A stretch of DNA of 64,000 bases from Thermopolyspora sp044507605 (GTDB taxonomy: Bacteria > Actinomycetota > Actinomycetes > Streptosporangiales > Streptosporangiaceae), in contig JBIQJI010000015.1 in NCBI GenBank assembly GCA_044507605.1, positions 1-64,000 of the forward strand, in the 5' to 3' direction. The notes beneath the pieces were generated by a model. That model saw nothing but the letters and a program-made list of their open reading frames with translations, did not search any database and was not told where the DNA came from. This document shows positions 39,612 to 47,532 of this stretch, one piece after another (within the stretch, counting starts at the first letter, position 1; every line of letters begins with the position of its first letter). A program made the translations under genes and the position numbers.

Positions 39612-39660
39612 TCAAAGAGTTCCTGACGGGACTCGAACCCGCATCAATGTAGCCAGGCAA
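39612..39660 (-). other. tRNA-like T-arm relic
   Basis: On the minus strand, GCGGG-TTCGAGT-CCCGT forms a proper T-arm followed by CAGGAACTC, like a tRNA 3' end. A D-loop-like GGGAAGCGCG lies upstream, but no matching acceptor 5' strand or anticodon stem is found. It is probably a decayed tRNA or a carried att fragment. Confidence 0.35.
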
Positions 39661-40117
39661 CGCGCTTCCCTGCCGGGGGTTAAGGTTCCCCAACCCATAC
39701 GGTTACCCGTATAGGCCCGGTCCCGGTGCATCCGCAACCTCTGGCATGGCACCCCTGCGTCTTGGGCCGCTCTATCGCAGCCCTCAACTGCAAGAGCTTT
39801 TGCCTCCGGCGGGGGTCTCGGCTCCGAGATGATTCGCGACGAGCACGTGCCGGGTCCGTAGTGGCTGAGGTGGGTCTGATCGTCCCGCCTGCCCTGACCC
39901 AGGCAGAGCCCAGCGGCCCGACTCCTCCAGCTCAAGCCCGTTCGTGCCCGTTGGCGTCTGATGATCGAGGAACGGCGGCGGGTTGAGGTACACGCGAGGA
40001 CGGGCTTGACTTTCCGTCGTCGGCCTGCTGCCGCTTCGCGGTGGGTCGAGTCAGACGGGAAGATTAGGAAGGGGAGAAGCGTGCAGGTCTGCACCTCGCG
40101 GCACGCCTCTTGATCGT

Positions 40118-40139
40118 CATGCCATTGGCGTGCCATTAG
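40118..40139 (+). repeat. CATGCCATTGG-CGTGCCATTAG pair at the right end of element 2
   Basis: A tandem pair equivalent to 36444-36465 in element 1; the first copy has two changes. Confidence 0.65.
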
Positions 40140-40206
40140 ACGGTGAAGAGGTGGCCGCAAAGCCATGATCAGAAGAGGTTGCAAGCTGCGAAAGAGGCGT
40201 GATCGC

Positions 40207-40217
40207 CGTGCCATTAG
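40207..40217 (+). repeat. CGTGCCATTAG motif near att copy 3
   Basis: This is an exact copy, 82 bp left of the att core. Confidence 0.65.
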
Positions 40218-40299
40218 GGCAGCTTGGAGACGGTCGGCGGGGGAGCGGTGTTTCCAGGCCGGGCCGTAGGTCGGCGTACTGCCGGGAGCGGTCTTGGCT

Positions 40300-40344
40300 C
40301 CTTACAAGCGATGGGCCATTGGTTCGAACCCAGTACCGCCCACC
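40300..40344 (+). repeat. att copy 3 (right boundary of the island)
   Basis: It matches the tRNA-Val 3' end over 45 bp with three substitutions (AGGGGTCAC reads ATGGGCCAT). TCTTGGCTCC on its left is shared with att copy 2. The right flank differs, which marks the return to other chromosomal sequence. Confidence 0.85.
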
Positions 40345-40500
40345 GGGGAAAGCGTGCCGCTTCAACGATCAGAGGCGGGGCGCGCTTGTCTGACCGCCTG
40401 ATCATGAGTCCTTGATCTGGTCTCGCCCACGGAGTTGTGCGCCCTGGCCGCGGGCGCAGGCGTGGCGAATTCGAGGCGAATCAGCGGGAGGAGGTATCGG

Positions 40501-40526
40501 TTTTCATCGCGTTAAGGCGATGAAAA
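40501..40526. promoter_or_regulatory. Perfect palindrome upstream of the 12-residue-repeat gene
   Basis: TTTTCATCGC and GCGATGAAAA form a perfect 10-bp inverted repeat around GTTAAG, 88 bp before the ATG. It fits an operator for a dimeric regulator, possibly the product itself; a terminator is the alternative. Confidence 0.55.
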
Positions 40527-40613
40527 TATGCCCGCGTGAGACCTACCCGGCATCCTGCTGCTCTCCTACCGTACGTCTGGCCGAACTTCCATTTCTGCTG
40601 GCGAGGGGCGCGA

Positions 40614-41330
40614 ATGGGACGCAGGGCAAGGGTTGAGCGCTGGTTCGACGAGTGGTTCCAAGATCGGGTTGAACGTCACCTTGACGCCTGGGTAGACGCG
40701 CGGCTCCAGGCATGGGCCGACGCCCATCTCGAAAATCGTCTCGACGATCACTTCGAGCGGAGGTTCGAGGAGCAGCTCGGTGCCTGGGCTGATACCCAGC
40801 TGCGGAGTCTCCTCGACGGCTACTTCGACGCCAAGGCCGCGGACTTCGTAGAGGAGAAGTTCGACATCCGCTTCTTCACTTGGGCTGATACCTGGGCCGA
40901 TGCGAAACTCCAGCCACGCCTTGATTCCCACTTCGATAGCCGGCTCACGAAGCGACTCGATACTCATATTCAAGCGCGCGTCGCCAACAGCATCAGCCAT
41001 CACATTGACCGTCGAATCGCACAATGGCTGCACGCGACGCGGACCAAGCCGCCTCAGCGGACAGAACCCGGCGTAGACGACGCCCAGGCTCCGACGCCCT
41101 CGGAATCGGAGCAGGCGGCAACTCTGGTTACGGCGGCGGAGCTGGCAAGCCTCCTGAAGAAGGCGCAAATCAAGACCGCTCGTGTACGGGCGCTGCTGAG
41201 GGGGAAGGAGGCGAACAGCGGCCGGCCATACCGGTATCGACTGGGCGATGCGGCCGCATTGATACTGCTCCGAAAGGGAATGCCTGCGAAGAGGAACGAG
41301 CGCAGGCGTCGTGGGCGGCGGGACCTGTGA
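40614..41330 (+). CDS. Dodecad-repeat protein with a DNA-binding-like C-terminal domain
   Basis: This 238-residue protein was not recognised. Residues 6-137 are eleven uninterrupted 12-residue units (RVERWFDEWFQD, RVERHLDAWVDA, RLQAWADAHLEN and so on). Asp or Glu stands at position 7 in ten of eleven (12, 24, 36, 48, 60, 72, 84, 96, 108, 132), and hydrophobic or aromatic residues occur at positions 2, 5, 6 and 10. After a Pro/Ser linker, about residues 165-235 (LVTAAELASLLKKAQIKTAR, then RPYRYRLGDAAALILLRKG) look like a winged-helix or excisionase-type DNA-binding domain with a basic tail. ATG 40614 follows GAGGGG. It lies just outside att copy 3, behind a perfect palindrome. Confidence 0.7.
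   Translation: MGRRARVERWFDEWFQDRVERHLDAWVDARLQAWADAHLENRLDDHFERRFEEQLGAWADTQLRSLLDGYFDAKAADFVEEKFDIRFFTWADTWADAKLQPRLDSHFDSRLTKRLDTHIQARVANSISHHIDRRIAQWLHATRTKPPQRTEPGVDDAQAPTPSESEQAATLVTAAELASLLKKAQIKTARVRALLRGKEANSGRPYRYRLGDAAALILLRKGMPAKRNERRRRGRRDL
40629..41024 (+). repeat. Eleven 36-bp coding repeats
   Basis: The 396-bp tract encodes the eleven 12-residue units. The units are diverged in DNA but keep exact length without indels. Confidence 0.85.
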
Positions 41331-41482
41331 CGGGCTGCCGCAACCGGTCACCTGGTGAGACTGCATGTTGTCGATAACCGTCTCGCGTCACGCCCGGCTC
41401 GGCCGACGTCCGATCGGAGAGGCGGCCCGCGCCGGCCTTCGGGGCGTCTTCGGCGCGATCTGGTAGGTGAGCCGGACGGGGA

Positions 41483-41488
41483 TAGTCT
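41483..41488 (+). promoter_or_regulatory. Candidate -10 box upstream of the cyclotransferase-like gene
   Basis: TAGTCT has TGGTAG 16 bp upstream as a weak -35. Downstream, GGAGGAGG precedes GTG 41527, which opens a 12-codon frame ending before the main gene; it could be a leader peptide. Confidence 0.35.
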
Positions 41489-41613
41489 GGGCGCACCGGG
41501 TTGTCGTGGTCTCGGAGGAGGGACACGTGGCCGGGATGTGGCCGCCGCGGGTCTGCGTTCGGTGACCATCGCGCCGGGCGATGGGCGCCCTCTTGCCGAC
41601 GAATGGGAATCAG

Positions 41614-42432
41614 GTGACAGAAGGACGATCAGCGTTATTCGGGGAGGATCCGATAGCGCGTCCCTTGGCGTATCCAGGGGTCCTGCCGTCGTACGCCGGT
41701 ATTCTCGCCGGCGATCGGTACCTTGAGCTTTTTCCATCCTCGGCAGAGGTGATGGCCGGATGGCTGGTCGGTGATCTGGACGGAAGGCGGATGCGCCTGG
41801 CCGAGTATCTGAGGGCGCTGGACGCGAAGCCCATGGACTCGCGTCATGCCGTGGTGGCCGTGGGGTCGAATGCGGCTCCCAGCCAGCTTCGCAGGAAGTT
41901 CATGGGGCGCTCGGTTCGAGCGCCGGTGCCCATGGTTCTCGCCGAGGTCGGCGGTATCTTCTCCGGTGTTTCCGCGCACGTCAGCAAGGCCGGGTATATA
42001 CCTGCTGCGCCCGTTGCGTGCCCGGGCGAGGTTTCCCGGCTGTTCGTCCTTTGGCTGGACGATGAGCAGTTGGCGGTCCTGGACGAAACCGAACCGAACT
42101 ATCACCGCTGTTCACTGCCGGCGCATGAGTTTCCCGTTTCGCTGCCTTCCGGCGAGCCGGTTTCGGCATGCCATGCCTATGTGAGCAGGCATGGGTGCCT
42201 GCTCGATGCCACGGGAAAGGCCCGGCGGCTGACTGATCAGAGCACCCTCATCCGGGATCTTCTCGGCTCCTCGCCGGAGCTGCGACGGCTCTGTGGGCGG
42301 ACTCCGCAGGAGTTCGTGCGGGCGGTCCGTGATGACGTGATCCGCGAGACCGCGCGTCGAATCTTCCGTGCGGAGAACTGGGTCTTGGAGCAGCCTCGCC
42401 TGTTGGAACCGGCCCGCCGGCCCCTGTCCTGA
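41614..42432 (+). CDS. Gamma-glutamylcyclotransferase-like protein
   Basis: This 272-residue soluble protein contains VVAVGSNAAPSQLRRKF, resembling the YGSN loop of the cyclotransferase fold, then LFVLWLDDEQLAVLDETEPNY with a candidate catalytic Glu. The N-terminal 60 residues and a C-terminal helical part are extra. The substrate is unknown; gamma-glutamyl amines or peptides are possible. GTG 41614 (VTEGRSALFGED) has GGGA 5 nt upstream; ATG 41581 is in frame upstream. Confidence 0.6.
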   Translation: MTEGRSALFGEDPIARPLAYPGVLPSYAGILAGDRYLELFPSSAEVMAGWLVGDLDGRRMRLAEYLRALDAKPMDSRHAVVAVGSNAAPSQLRRKFMGRSVRAPVPMVLAEVGGIFSGVSAHVSKAGYIPAAPVACPGEVSRLFVLWLDDEQLAVLDETEPNYHRCSLPAHEFPVSLPSGEPVSACHAYVSRHGCLLDATGKARRLTDQSTLIRDLLGSSPELRRLCGRTPQEFVRAVRDDVIRETARRIFRAENWVLEQPRLLEPARRPLS

Positions 42433-42466
42433 AGGGCGCGTGCGGCCGCTGTTGTGGTCACGCGGG

Positions 42467-43123
42467 TCAGAGGGCGTCGAGCGCGGCCCACACCTTGGCC
42501 TTGGCGGTCATGTTGTGGTAGGAGTTGTTCTTTATCTGGATCGCCGCCAGACGGCCCTGTGATGTTCTGAGGCAGAAGATGTCACCGGTCGTGATGTCTT
42601 CTCCGCCTTCGTCACCCCATTCCGTCGTGCCCTGGGTGGACAGGATCTCGGCGCATTGCTGCCGGTCGGGGGGTTTCGGCTCGCTCCATGGGGCGAGGGC
42701 CTGCGAGTGGGCCTCGATGGAGCTGACGAACAGGGAGGAGGACTCCCACAGGTCCGCGTCGGTGTCCGAGGTGCGCAGCGTGGGCGGGATTTTGTCGAGA
42801 TCTATTCCGGCGCCCAGGCGGACGACCCCGCTCCACTGCACCCCGTTCGGATCCGGCGGGGCGGAACTCGGGGGCGGCGTCGCAGGGTCGGTCTGGGCCG
42901 GCGATGGGCTTGCCGGGGGCGGGGTTTCGGCCGCGGGGGCGGTCGTGGCCGGTGGAGTCGAGGGGGGTGCGGGTTGGCCGGCCGCCTCGTCGTGGCCGCT
43001 GCCGAGCACGCCGATGACCGCGGCGCCGAGGGTGGCGCCGGCTCCGATCAGGGCCACGGTGATGGTGACGGAGTGGGAGTTTTTTGCCGAGTCCGACCGA
43101 TCTTCATCGTGCCGAAGGCTCAT
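42467..43123 (-). CDS. Membrane-anchored hypothetical protein with Pro/Thr-rich stalk
   Basis: The 218-residue protein has a short charged N-terminus, one membrane segment (about residues 18-42, VTITVALIGAGATLGAAVIGVL) and a Pro/Thr/Ala-rich stalk to about residue 90. An extracytoplasmic domain follows with two cysteines (about 158 and 184) that could form a disulfide, and the end is KAKVWAALDAL. No family was recognised. The ATG appears leaderless. It is divergent from the flavoprotein-response regulator gene, with which it shares a 152-bp promoter region. Confidence 0.7.
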   Translation of the reverse strand: MSLRHDEDRSDSAKNSHSVTITVALIGAGATLGAAVIGVLGSGHDEAAGQPAPPSTPPATTAPAAETPPPASPSPAQTDPATPPPSSAPPDPNGVQWSGVVRLGAGIDLDKIPPTLRTSDTDADLWESSSLFVSSIEAHSQALAPWSEPKPPDRQQCAEILSTQGTTEWGDEGGEDITTGDIFCLRTSQGRLAAIQIKNNSYHNMTAKAKVWAALDAL

Positions 43124-43129
43124 CGCGCG

Positions 43130-43135
43130 ATTTTA
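43130..43135 (-). promoter_or_regulatory. -10 box of a leaderless promoter (membrane protein gene)
   Basis: On the minus strand TAAAAT lies 6 bp before the ATG at 43123. Confidence 0.6.
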
Positions 43136-43275
43136 ACCTAACGGAGCGGCCGGAAAGCTCGGCAGCGGCGGGGGATCCGCGCCGTGACCGGAGCCGTTCG
43201 AGGGCCGGTCCGGCCGTCCGGCGGCTGCGTGGACGACGGCGGCCCGATGAGCGCGGGGAAGGTAATTTGGATTAC

Positions 43276-44934
43276 ATGGCGAACCCGGCGATTGTGACCG
43301 TTGATGACGATCCGGCGGTGTCCAGGGCGGTGGCCCGGGACGTCCGGCGCCGGTACGGCGATCGGTGCCGTGTGGTGCGGGCAGAGTCGGGCGACGCGGC
43401 GCTGGAGGCGCTGCGGGAGATCAAGTTGCGGGGCGAGCAGGTCGCGGTGATGCTCGCCGACTATCGGATGCCGCGGATGAACGGCATCGAATTCCTCGAG
43501 GCCGCGATGGATCTGTTCCCGAGCGCGCGGCGGGTGCTGCTCACCGCGTACGCCGACACGCAAGCGGCCATCGACGCGATCAATCTCGTGGACGTCGATC
43601 ACTACTTGTTGAAGCCGTGGAACCCGCCGGAGGAGAAGCTGTATCCGGTCGTCGACTCGCTGCTGGACGCGTGGTCGGCGACGCCGGAGGCGGCGGCGTC
43701 CGACGTGCGGGTGGTGGGTCACCGCTGGTCGGCGCCGTCGTTCAAGGTGCGTGATTTTCTGGCGCGCAACCAGGTGCCGTACCGGTGGCTGCTGGCCGAC
43801 GAGCCGGAGGGCATGCGGCTGCTGTCGGCGGCGGGGCTCACCCCCGACGACGTGCCGGTGGTCTTGACGGCGGACGGCACCGCGCTGGCGAAGCCGAGCG
43901 GGGCCGATCTGGCCGCGCATGTGGGGCTGGCCACGAGCCCGGCGGCCGACTTCTACGATCTGGTGGTCGTGGGCGCCGGACCTGCCGGGCTGGGGGCCGC
44001 GGTGTACGGGGCCTCGGAGGGGCTGCGTACGGTGCTCGTGGAGAGGCGGGCCACCGGGGGGCAGGCCGGGCAGAGCAGCCGGATCGAGAACTATCTGGGG
44101 TTCCCCGACGGCGTGTCGGGGGCGCAGTTGTCGGACCGGGCCAGGCGGCAGGCGCTGCGTTTCGGCGTGGAGCTGCTGACGGCACGTGAGGTCGTCGCCT
44201 TGGAGGCGGGCGGGTCGTCGCGGCTGCTGCGGTTCGGTGACGGCACGACCATCGGGGCGCACACGGTGGTGCTGGCCACCGGCGTGTCGTACCGGCTGCT
44301 CGACGCGCCCGGGCTGAGCGAGCTGACGGGGCGGGGCGTGTTCTACGGGTCGGCGATGACGGAGGCGCCGAACTGCTCGGGGGCCGAGGTGTACATCGTG
44401 GGCGGCGCCAACTCGGCGGGACAGGCGGCCGTGTATTTCGCCCGGTACGCCAGAAAGGTGCACATCCTGGTGCGCTCGGAGGGCCTGCAGAAGTCGATGT
44501 CGCGGTACCTGATCGACCAGATCGAGAACATCGACACGATCGAGGTGCATCCGTTCACCGAGGTCATCGCGGGGGAGGGCGACGAGCATCTGGAGCGGCT
44601 CACCCTGTGCGACACGCGCACCCGCCGCTCGCGGGTCGTCGAGACGTCGTGGCTGTTCGTCTTCATCGGTGCCGAGCCGCGCACCGACTGGCTGGACAAG
44701 ACGGTGGCGCGCGACGACCGCGGGTTCGTGCTCACCGGCACCGACCTGCTCGCCGAGGGGCGGCGGCCGCCCGGCTGGACGCTGCCGCGAGATCCCTACC
44801 ATCTGGAGTGCAGCATGCCGGGGGTGTTCGCCGCCGGCGACGTGCGGGCCGACTCGGTCAAACGGGTCGCGTCGGCCGTCGGCGAGGGCGCCATGGCGGT
44901 GTCGCTGATCCACCGGTATCTGGAGGCGCAATGA
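43276..44934 (+). CDS. Response regulator receiver fused to thioredoxin-fold and TrxR-like flavoprotein domains
   Basis: The 552-residue protein has a REC domain (1-125, acidic pocket DDD at 10-12, phosphoacceptor Asp62 in LADYRMPRMNG, Lys in LLKPW). A glutaredoxin/thioredoxin-like module without a CxxC (about 140-222) follows. A two-dinucleotide-fold flavoprotein completes it (FAD loop VVVGAGPAGLGAAVYG, NADPH loop VYIVGGANSAGQAAVYFAR, C-terminal GVFAAGDVR). The usual TrxR redox pair CxxC is absent (YGSAMTEAPNCSG), so it is probably not a disulfide reductase. The next gene, a histidine kinase, overlaps its stop (ATGA), so a phospho-regulated redox enzyme is plausible. TAATTT 7 nt before the ATG suggests leaderless transcription, though GGGGAAGG is also present. 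Confidence 0.88.
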   Translation: MANPAIVTVDDDPAVSRAVARDVRRRYGDRCRVVRAESGDAALEALREIKLRGEQVAVMLADYRMPRMNGIEFLEAAMDLFPSARRVLLTAYADTQAAIDAINLVDVDHYLLKPWNPPEEKLYPVVDSLLDAWSATPEAAASDVRVVGHRWSAPSFKVRDFLARNQVPYRWLLADEPEGMRLLSAAGLTPDDVPVVLTADGTALAKPSGADLAAHVGLATSPAADFYDLVVVGAGPAGLGAAVYGASEGLRTVLVERRATGGQAGQSSRIENYLGFPDGVSGAQLSDRARRQALRFGVELLTAREVVALEAGGSSRLLRFGDGTTIGAHTVVLATGVSYRLLDAPGLSELTGRGVFYGSAMTEAPNCSGAEVYIVGGANSAGQAAVYFARYARKVHILVRSEGLQKSMSRYLIDQIENIDTIEVHPFTEVIAGEGDEHLERLTLCDTRTRRSRVVETSWLFVFIGAEPRTDWLDKTVARDDRGFVLTGTDLLAEGRRPPGWTLPRDPYHLECSMPGVFAAGDVRADSVKRVASAVGEGAMAVSLIHRYLEAQ

Positions 44935-46367
44935 CCGAGCCGAGCGTCCGCGACCGCCTGACCCCGGACGAGCTGAGCACCCTGTTCCTGTTCGAGTCGC
45001 TGAACGACGACCAGCTCGCCCTGCTGGCCGAGCGCGGGCGGGTGGAGCAGCGAGCCGGCGGCACCCTTGTGTACGGTGAGGGCGAGCCCGCCACGTGTTT
45101 CTTCGTGCTGCTGAGCGGCACCGTGTCGCTGGAGCGCCGCGTTCGCGGCGCGGACCTGGAGCTCACGCGCACCGATCAGCGCGGAGTGTACGGCGGCGCG
45201 ACGCAGGCGTACGTGCGTGCGGAGACCGAGCAGATCTACCGCAACTCGATGCGGGCGATCACCGACGCGGAGTTCTTCGTGCTGCCGGCCGAGGTGTTCG
45301 CCGCTGCGGTCAGCGAGTGGTTCCCGATGGCGATGCACCTGCTGGACGGGTTGCTCATCGGCATGCGCGCCCAGCAGACGATCGTCGGCGAGCGGGAGCG
45401 GCTGGTGGCCCTCGGCTCCTTGTCGGCCGGGCTCACCCACGAGCTGAACAATCCGGCGGCGGCGGCCGTGCGCGCCACCGCGGAGCTGCGGCGGCGGGTC
45501 GCCGGCATGCGGGCCAAGCTCGCCATGATCGCGGACGGGCGGCTCGACGGCACCCGGCTGCACAAGCTGGTCGAGCTGCAGGAGGCGGCCGTCAAGCAGG
45601 CGGCCGGGGCGCCGTCCAGGTCGGCGCTGGAGGCCTCCGACGCCGAGGACGAGCTCGCCGACTGGCTCGACGAGCACGACATCGCAGGGGGCTGGGATCT
45701 CGCGGCCACGCTCGTCGCGGGCGGCATCGACGCCGGGTGGCTGGGGCAGATCGGCGAGGCCGTGGGGGAGGAGAACCTGGACGCCGCGGTCCGATGGCTG
45801 ACGTACACCATCGACAGCGAACTGCTGATGGGCGAGATCGACGACGCGGTGACCCGCATCTCGGGGCTCGTCGCGGCGGCCAAGCAGTACTCCCAGCTCG
45901 ATCGGGCGCCCTACCAGACGGTCGACGTGCACGATCTGCTGCTCGCGACGCTGACCATGATGCAGTCGAAGATTCCGCCGGGGGTGCGGAAGGTCAAGGA
46001 GTTCGACCGCGAGCTGCCGCCGATCCCCGCGTACGCCGCGGAGCTGAATCAGGTGTGGACCAACCTGATCGACAACGCGCTGGGCGCCATGGGCGAGCAG
46101 GGCACCCTCACCTTGCGCACCGGGCGCGACGGCGACTGTGTCTTCGTCGAGGTCGGGGACACCGGGCCCGGCATCGCGCCCGAGATCCGGCCCCGCATCT
46201 TCGAGCCGTTCTTCACCACCAAGCCCGTCGGCGAGGGCACCGGGCTCGGCCTGGACATCTCCTACCGCATCGTGGTGCAACGCCATCACGGCGATATCCG
46301 GGTCGAGTCGTCGCCCGGCGACACCCGCTTCCGGGTGCTGCTGCCGATCACGGCCGCCGAGGCGTAG
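44931..46367 (+). CDS. Soluble histidine kinase with cyclic-nucleotide-binding-type sensor domain
   Basis: The 478-residue protein has an N-terminal cNMP-binding/CRP-like beta-barrel (about 20-130, GGTLVYGEGEPATCFFVLLSGTVSL). A dimerisation/phosphotransfer region with His170 (SAGLTHELNNPAAA) is split by a long helical insertion (about 185-310). A HATPase_c domain follows with N-box NQVWTNLIDNALGAM, G1 DTGPGIAP and GEGTGLGLDIS. There are no membrane segments, so it senses a cytoplasmic signal. The start overlaps the preceding gene by 4 nt; its REC domain is the obvious phosphoacceptor. Confidence 0.9.
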   Translation: MTEPSVRDRLTPDELSTLFLFESLNDDQLALLAERGRVEQRAGGTLVYGEGEPATCFFVLLSGTVSLERRVRGADLELTRTDQRGVYGGATQAYVRAETEQIYRNSMRAITDAEFFVLPAEVFAAAVSEWFPMAMHLLDGLLIGMRAQQTIVGERERLVALGSLSAGLTHELNNPAAAAVRATAELRRRVAGMRAKLAMIADGRLDGTRLHKLVELQEAAVKQAAGAPSRSALEASDAEDELADWLDEHDIAGGWDLAATLVAGGIDAGWLGQIGEAVGEENLDAAVRWLTYTIDSELLMGEIDDAVTRISGLVAAAKQYSQLDRAPYQTVDVHDLLLATLTMMQSKIPPGVRKVKEFDRELPPIPAYAAELNQVWTNLIDNALGAMGEQGTLTLRTGRDGDCVFVEVGDTGPGIAPEIRPRIFEPFFTTKPVGEGTGLGLDISYRIVVQRHHGDIRVESSPGDTRFRVLLPITAAEA

Positions 46368-46413
46368 CCGCATCGGTGGGTGGCTCGGGGCCGGGCCGGT
46401 ACGCCTCCCTGGC

Positions 46414-46441
46414 CGTGCCACAGCGCCACGGCCGTGGCACG
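46414..46441. terminator. Hairpin between the kinase and PfkB genes
   Basis: The stem CGTGCCAC/GTGGCACG (46414-46421 and 46434-46441) with a 12-nt loop lies between convergent genes. Confidence 0.6.
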
Positions 46442-46546
46442 CGCGACCACGCCGGAGGTGCCGCGCCGGCGCGAGGAAGACCCTGGAGGCAGGCCCTGAC
46501 GGTGGCTCCGCCCCTCGCCTCGGCCGGGGACGTGGCCGGACGGTGG

Positions 46547-47503
46547 TCAGGCGGTGGCGGCCAGGAAGTCGGTGAGCTCGGCGAGGGTGGGCGGCACGGC
46601 GCCTTCGCGGGTGCAGGCGAGGGCCGACGCCGCCACCGCGAAACGGAGGGATTCGGCGAGGGCGGCGGCCGGCGCGCCGGACAGGCGGCCGGGGACCGTT
46701 TCGAGGATCGTGTGCAGGAAGGCGGCGGTGAAGGTGTCGCCGGCGCCGACGGTGTCGGCGACCCGCACCGGCACGCCGGGCGTGTCGATGGGCGGGCCGC
46801 CGGGCGCCACGGCCACGGCGCCGTCGGCGCCGCGGGTGAGCAGCACGAGGTCGAGGTCGTGGCCGGTGAGCCACGCGCGGGCCGTGTCGAGGGGGGAGCG
46901 GCCGGGATGCAGCCAGGCCAGGTCGTCGTCGCTGGCCTTCACCACGTGGGCGACGTCGAGCCAGGCGGCGACCCGCTCGGTGTAGGCCGCGCGGTCGGGC
47001 AGCAGGGCGGGGCGCACGTTGACGTCGTAGACGATGGTGGTGGTGGCCCGCAGGCCGGTCGCCCAGGCCCGCAGGATTTCGGCGCCGGGCGGCAGGATCG
47101 AGGCCAGGGTGCCGAAGTGCAGGGCGCGGGTGCTGGGGGGCAGGGTCGCGGGGAGTTCGTCAGGGGTCCACTGCCAGTCGGCTGTGTCGTCGACGTAGAA
47201 CTGGTACTCGGCGCCGCCGTTGTCGTCGAGGCCGACCACGGCGAGCGTGCTGGCCTCCTCGGCGCGGACGGCGAGCCCGAGGTCGACGCCGTTGGCGAGC
47301 AGATGCCGCCGGATGCGCCGCCCGAAGACGTCGCCCGACAGCCGGCACAGCAGCCGGGCCGGCGTGCCCAGCCGGGCGAGGGCGACGGCGGTGTTGGCGG
47401 CGCCGCCGCCGGGCACGGCGTGCCACGTGTCGCCGGCAGGGGAGCCATCGGGTGGCCCGGCGGGGACCAGGTCGATGAGGGCTTCACCACACACGACGAC
47501 CAT
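46547..47503 (-). CDS. PfkB-family carbohydrate kinase (fructokinase-like)
   Basis: The 318-residue protein has the N-terminal signature GGGAANTAVALARLG and the C-terminal DTVGAGDTFTAAF with catalytic Asp. The lid region YQFYVDDTADWQW fits fructokinases. It probably phosphorylates fructose or a similar hexose. ATG 47503 is chosen because GTGGAGG lies 6-10 nt upstream; the in-frame GTG at 47515 is part of that site. A LacI-type palindrome lies about 30-45 bp upstream. No transporter or regulator gene for the sugar is adjacent. Confidence 0.87.
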   Translation of the reverse strand: MVVVCGEALIDLVPAGPPDGSPAGDTWHAVPGGGAANTAVALARLGTPARLLCRLSGDVFGRRIRRHLLANGVDLGLAVRAEEASTLAVVGLDDNGGAEYQFYVDDTADWQWTPDELPATLPPSTRALHFGTLASILPPGAEILRAWATGLRATTTIVYDVNVRPALLPDRAAYTERVAAWLDVAHVVKASDDDLAWLHPGRSPLDTARAWLTGHDLDLVLLTRGADGAVAVAPGGPPIDTPGVPVRVADTVGAGDTFTAAFLHTILETVPGRLSGAPAAALAESLRFAVAASALACTREGAVPPTLAELTDFLAATA

Positions 47504-47532
47504 CGGAACCTCCACGCAGTCATCGGTCGACC

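Larger units (their letters stand above)
39308..40299. other. Non-coding right-hand module of element 2
   Basis: There is no convincing gene. It contains a GGCGGCGGCG/CGCCGCCGC hairpin (about 39,433), a tRNA-like T-arm relic, a conserved 37-bp box at 39803-39839 matching 34441-34477, an inverted pair TCAAGCCCGT/ACGGGCTTGA (39932-39941, 40000-40009), a box at 40054-40076 matching 34650-34672, and CGTGCCATTAG motifs. The block order is the same as in element 1. Confidence 0.55.

Noticed and set aside
39612..40214. A 200-codon minus-strand open frame in element 2
   Set aside because: It has no family-like segments and crosses the tRNA-like relic, conserved non-coding boxes and end repeats.
40300..40344. 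A third tRNA-Val gene
   Set aside because: Same reasoning: a 3' fragment only, with three substitutions in the anticodon-stem to T-stem region.
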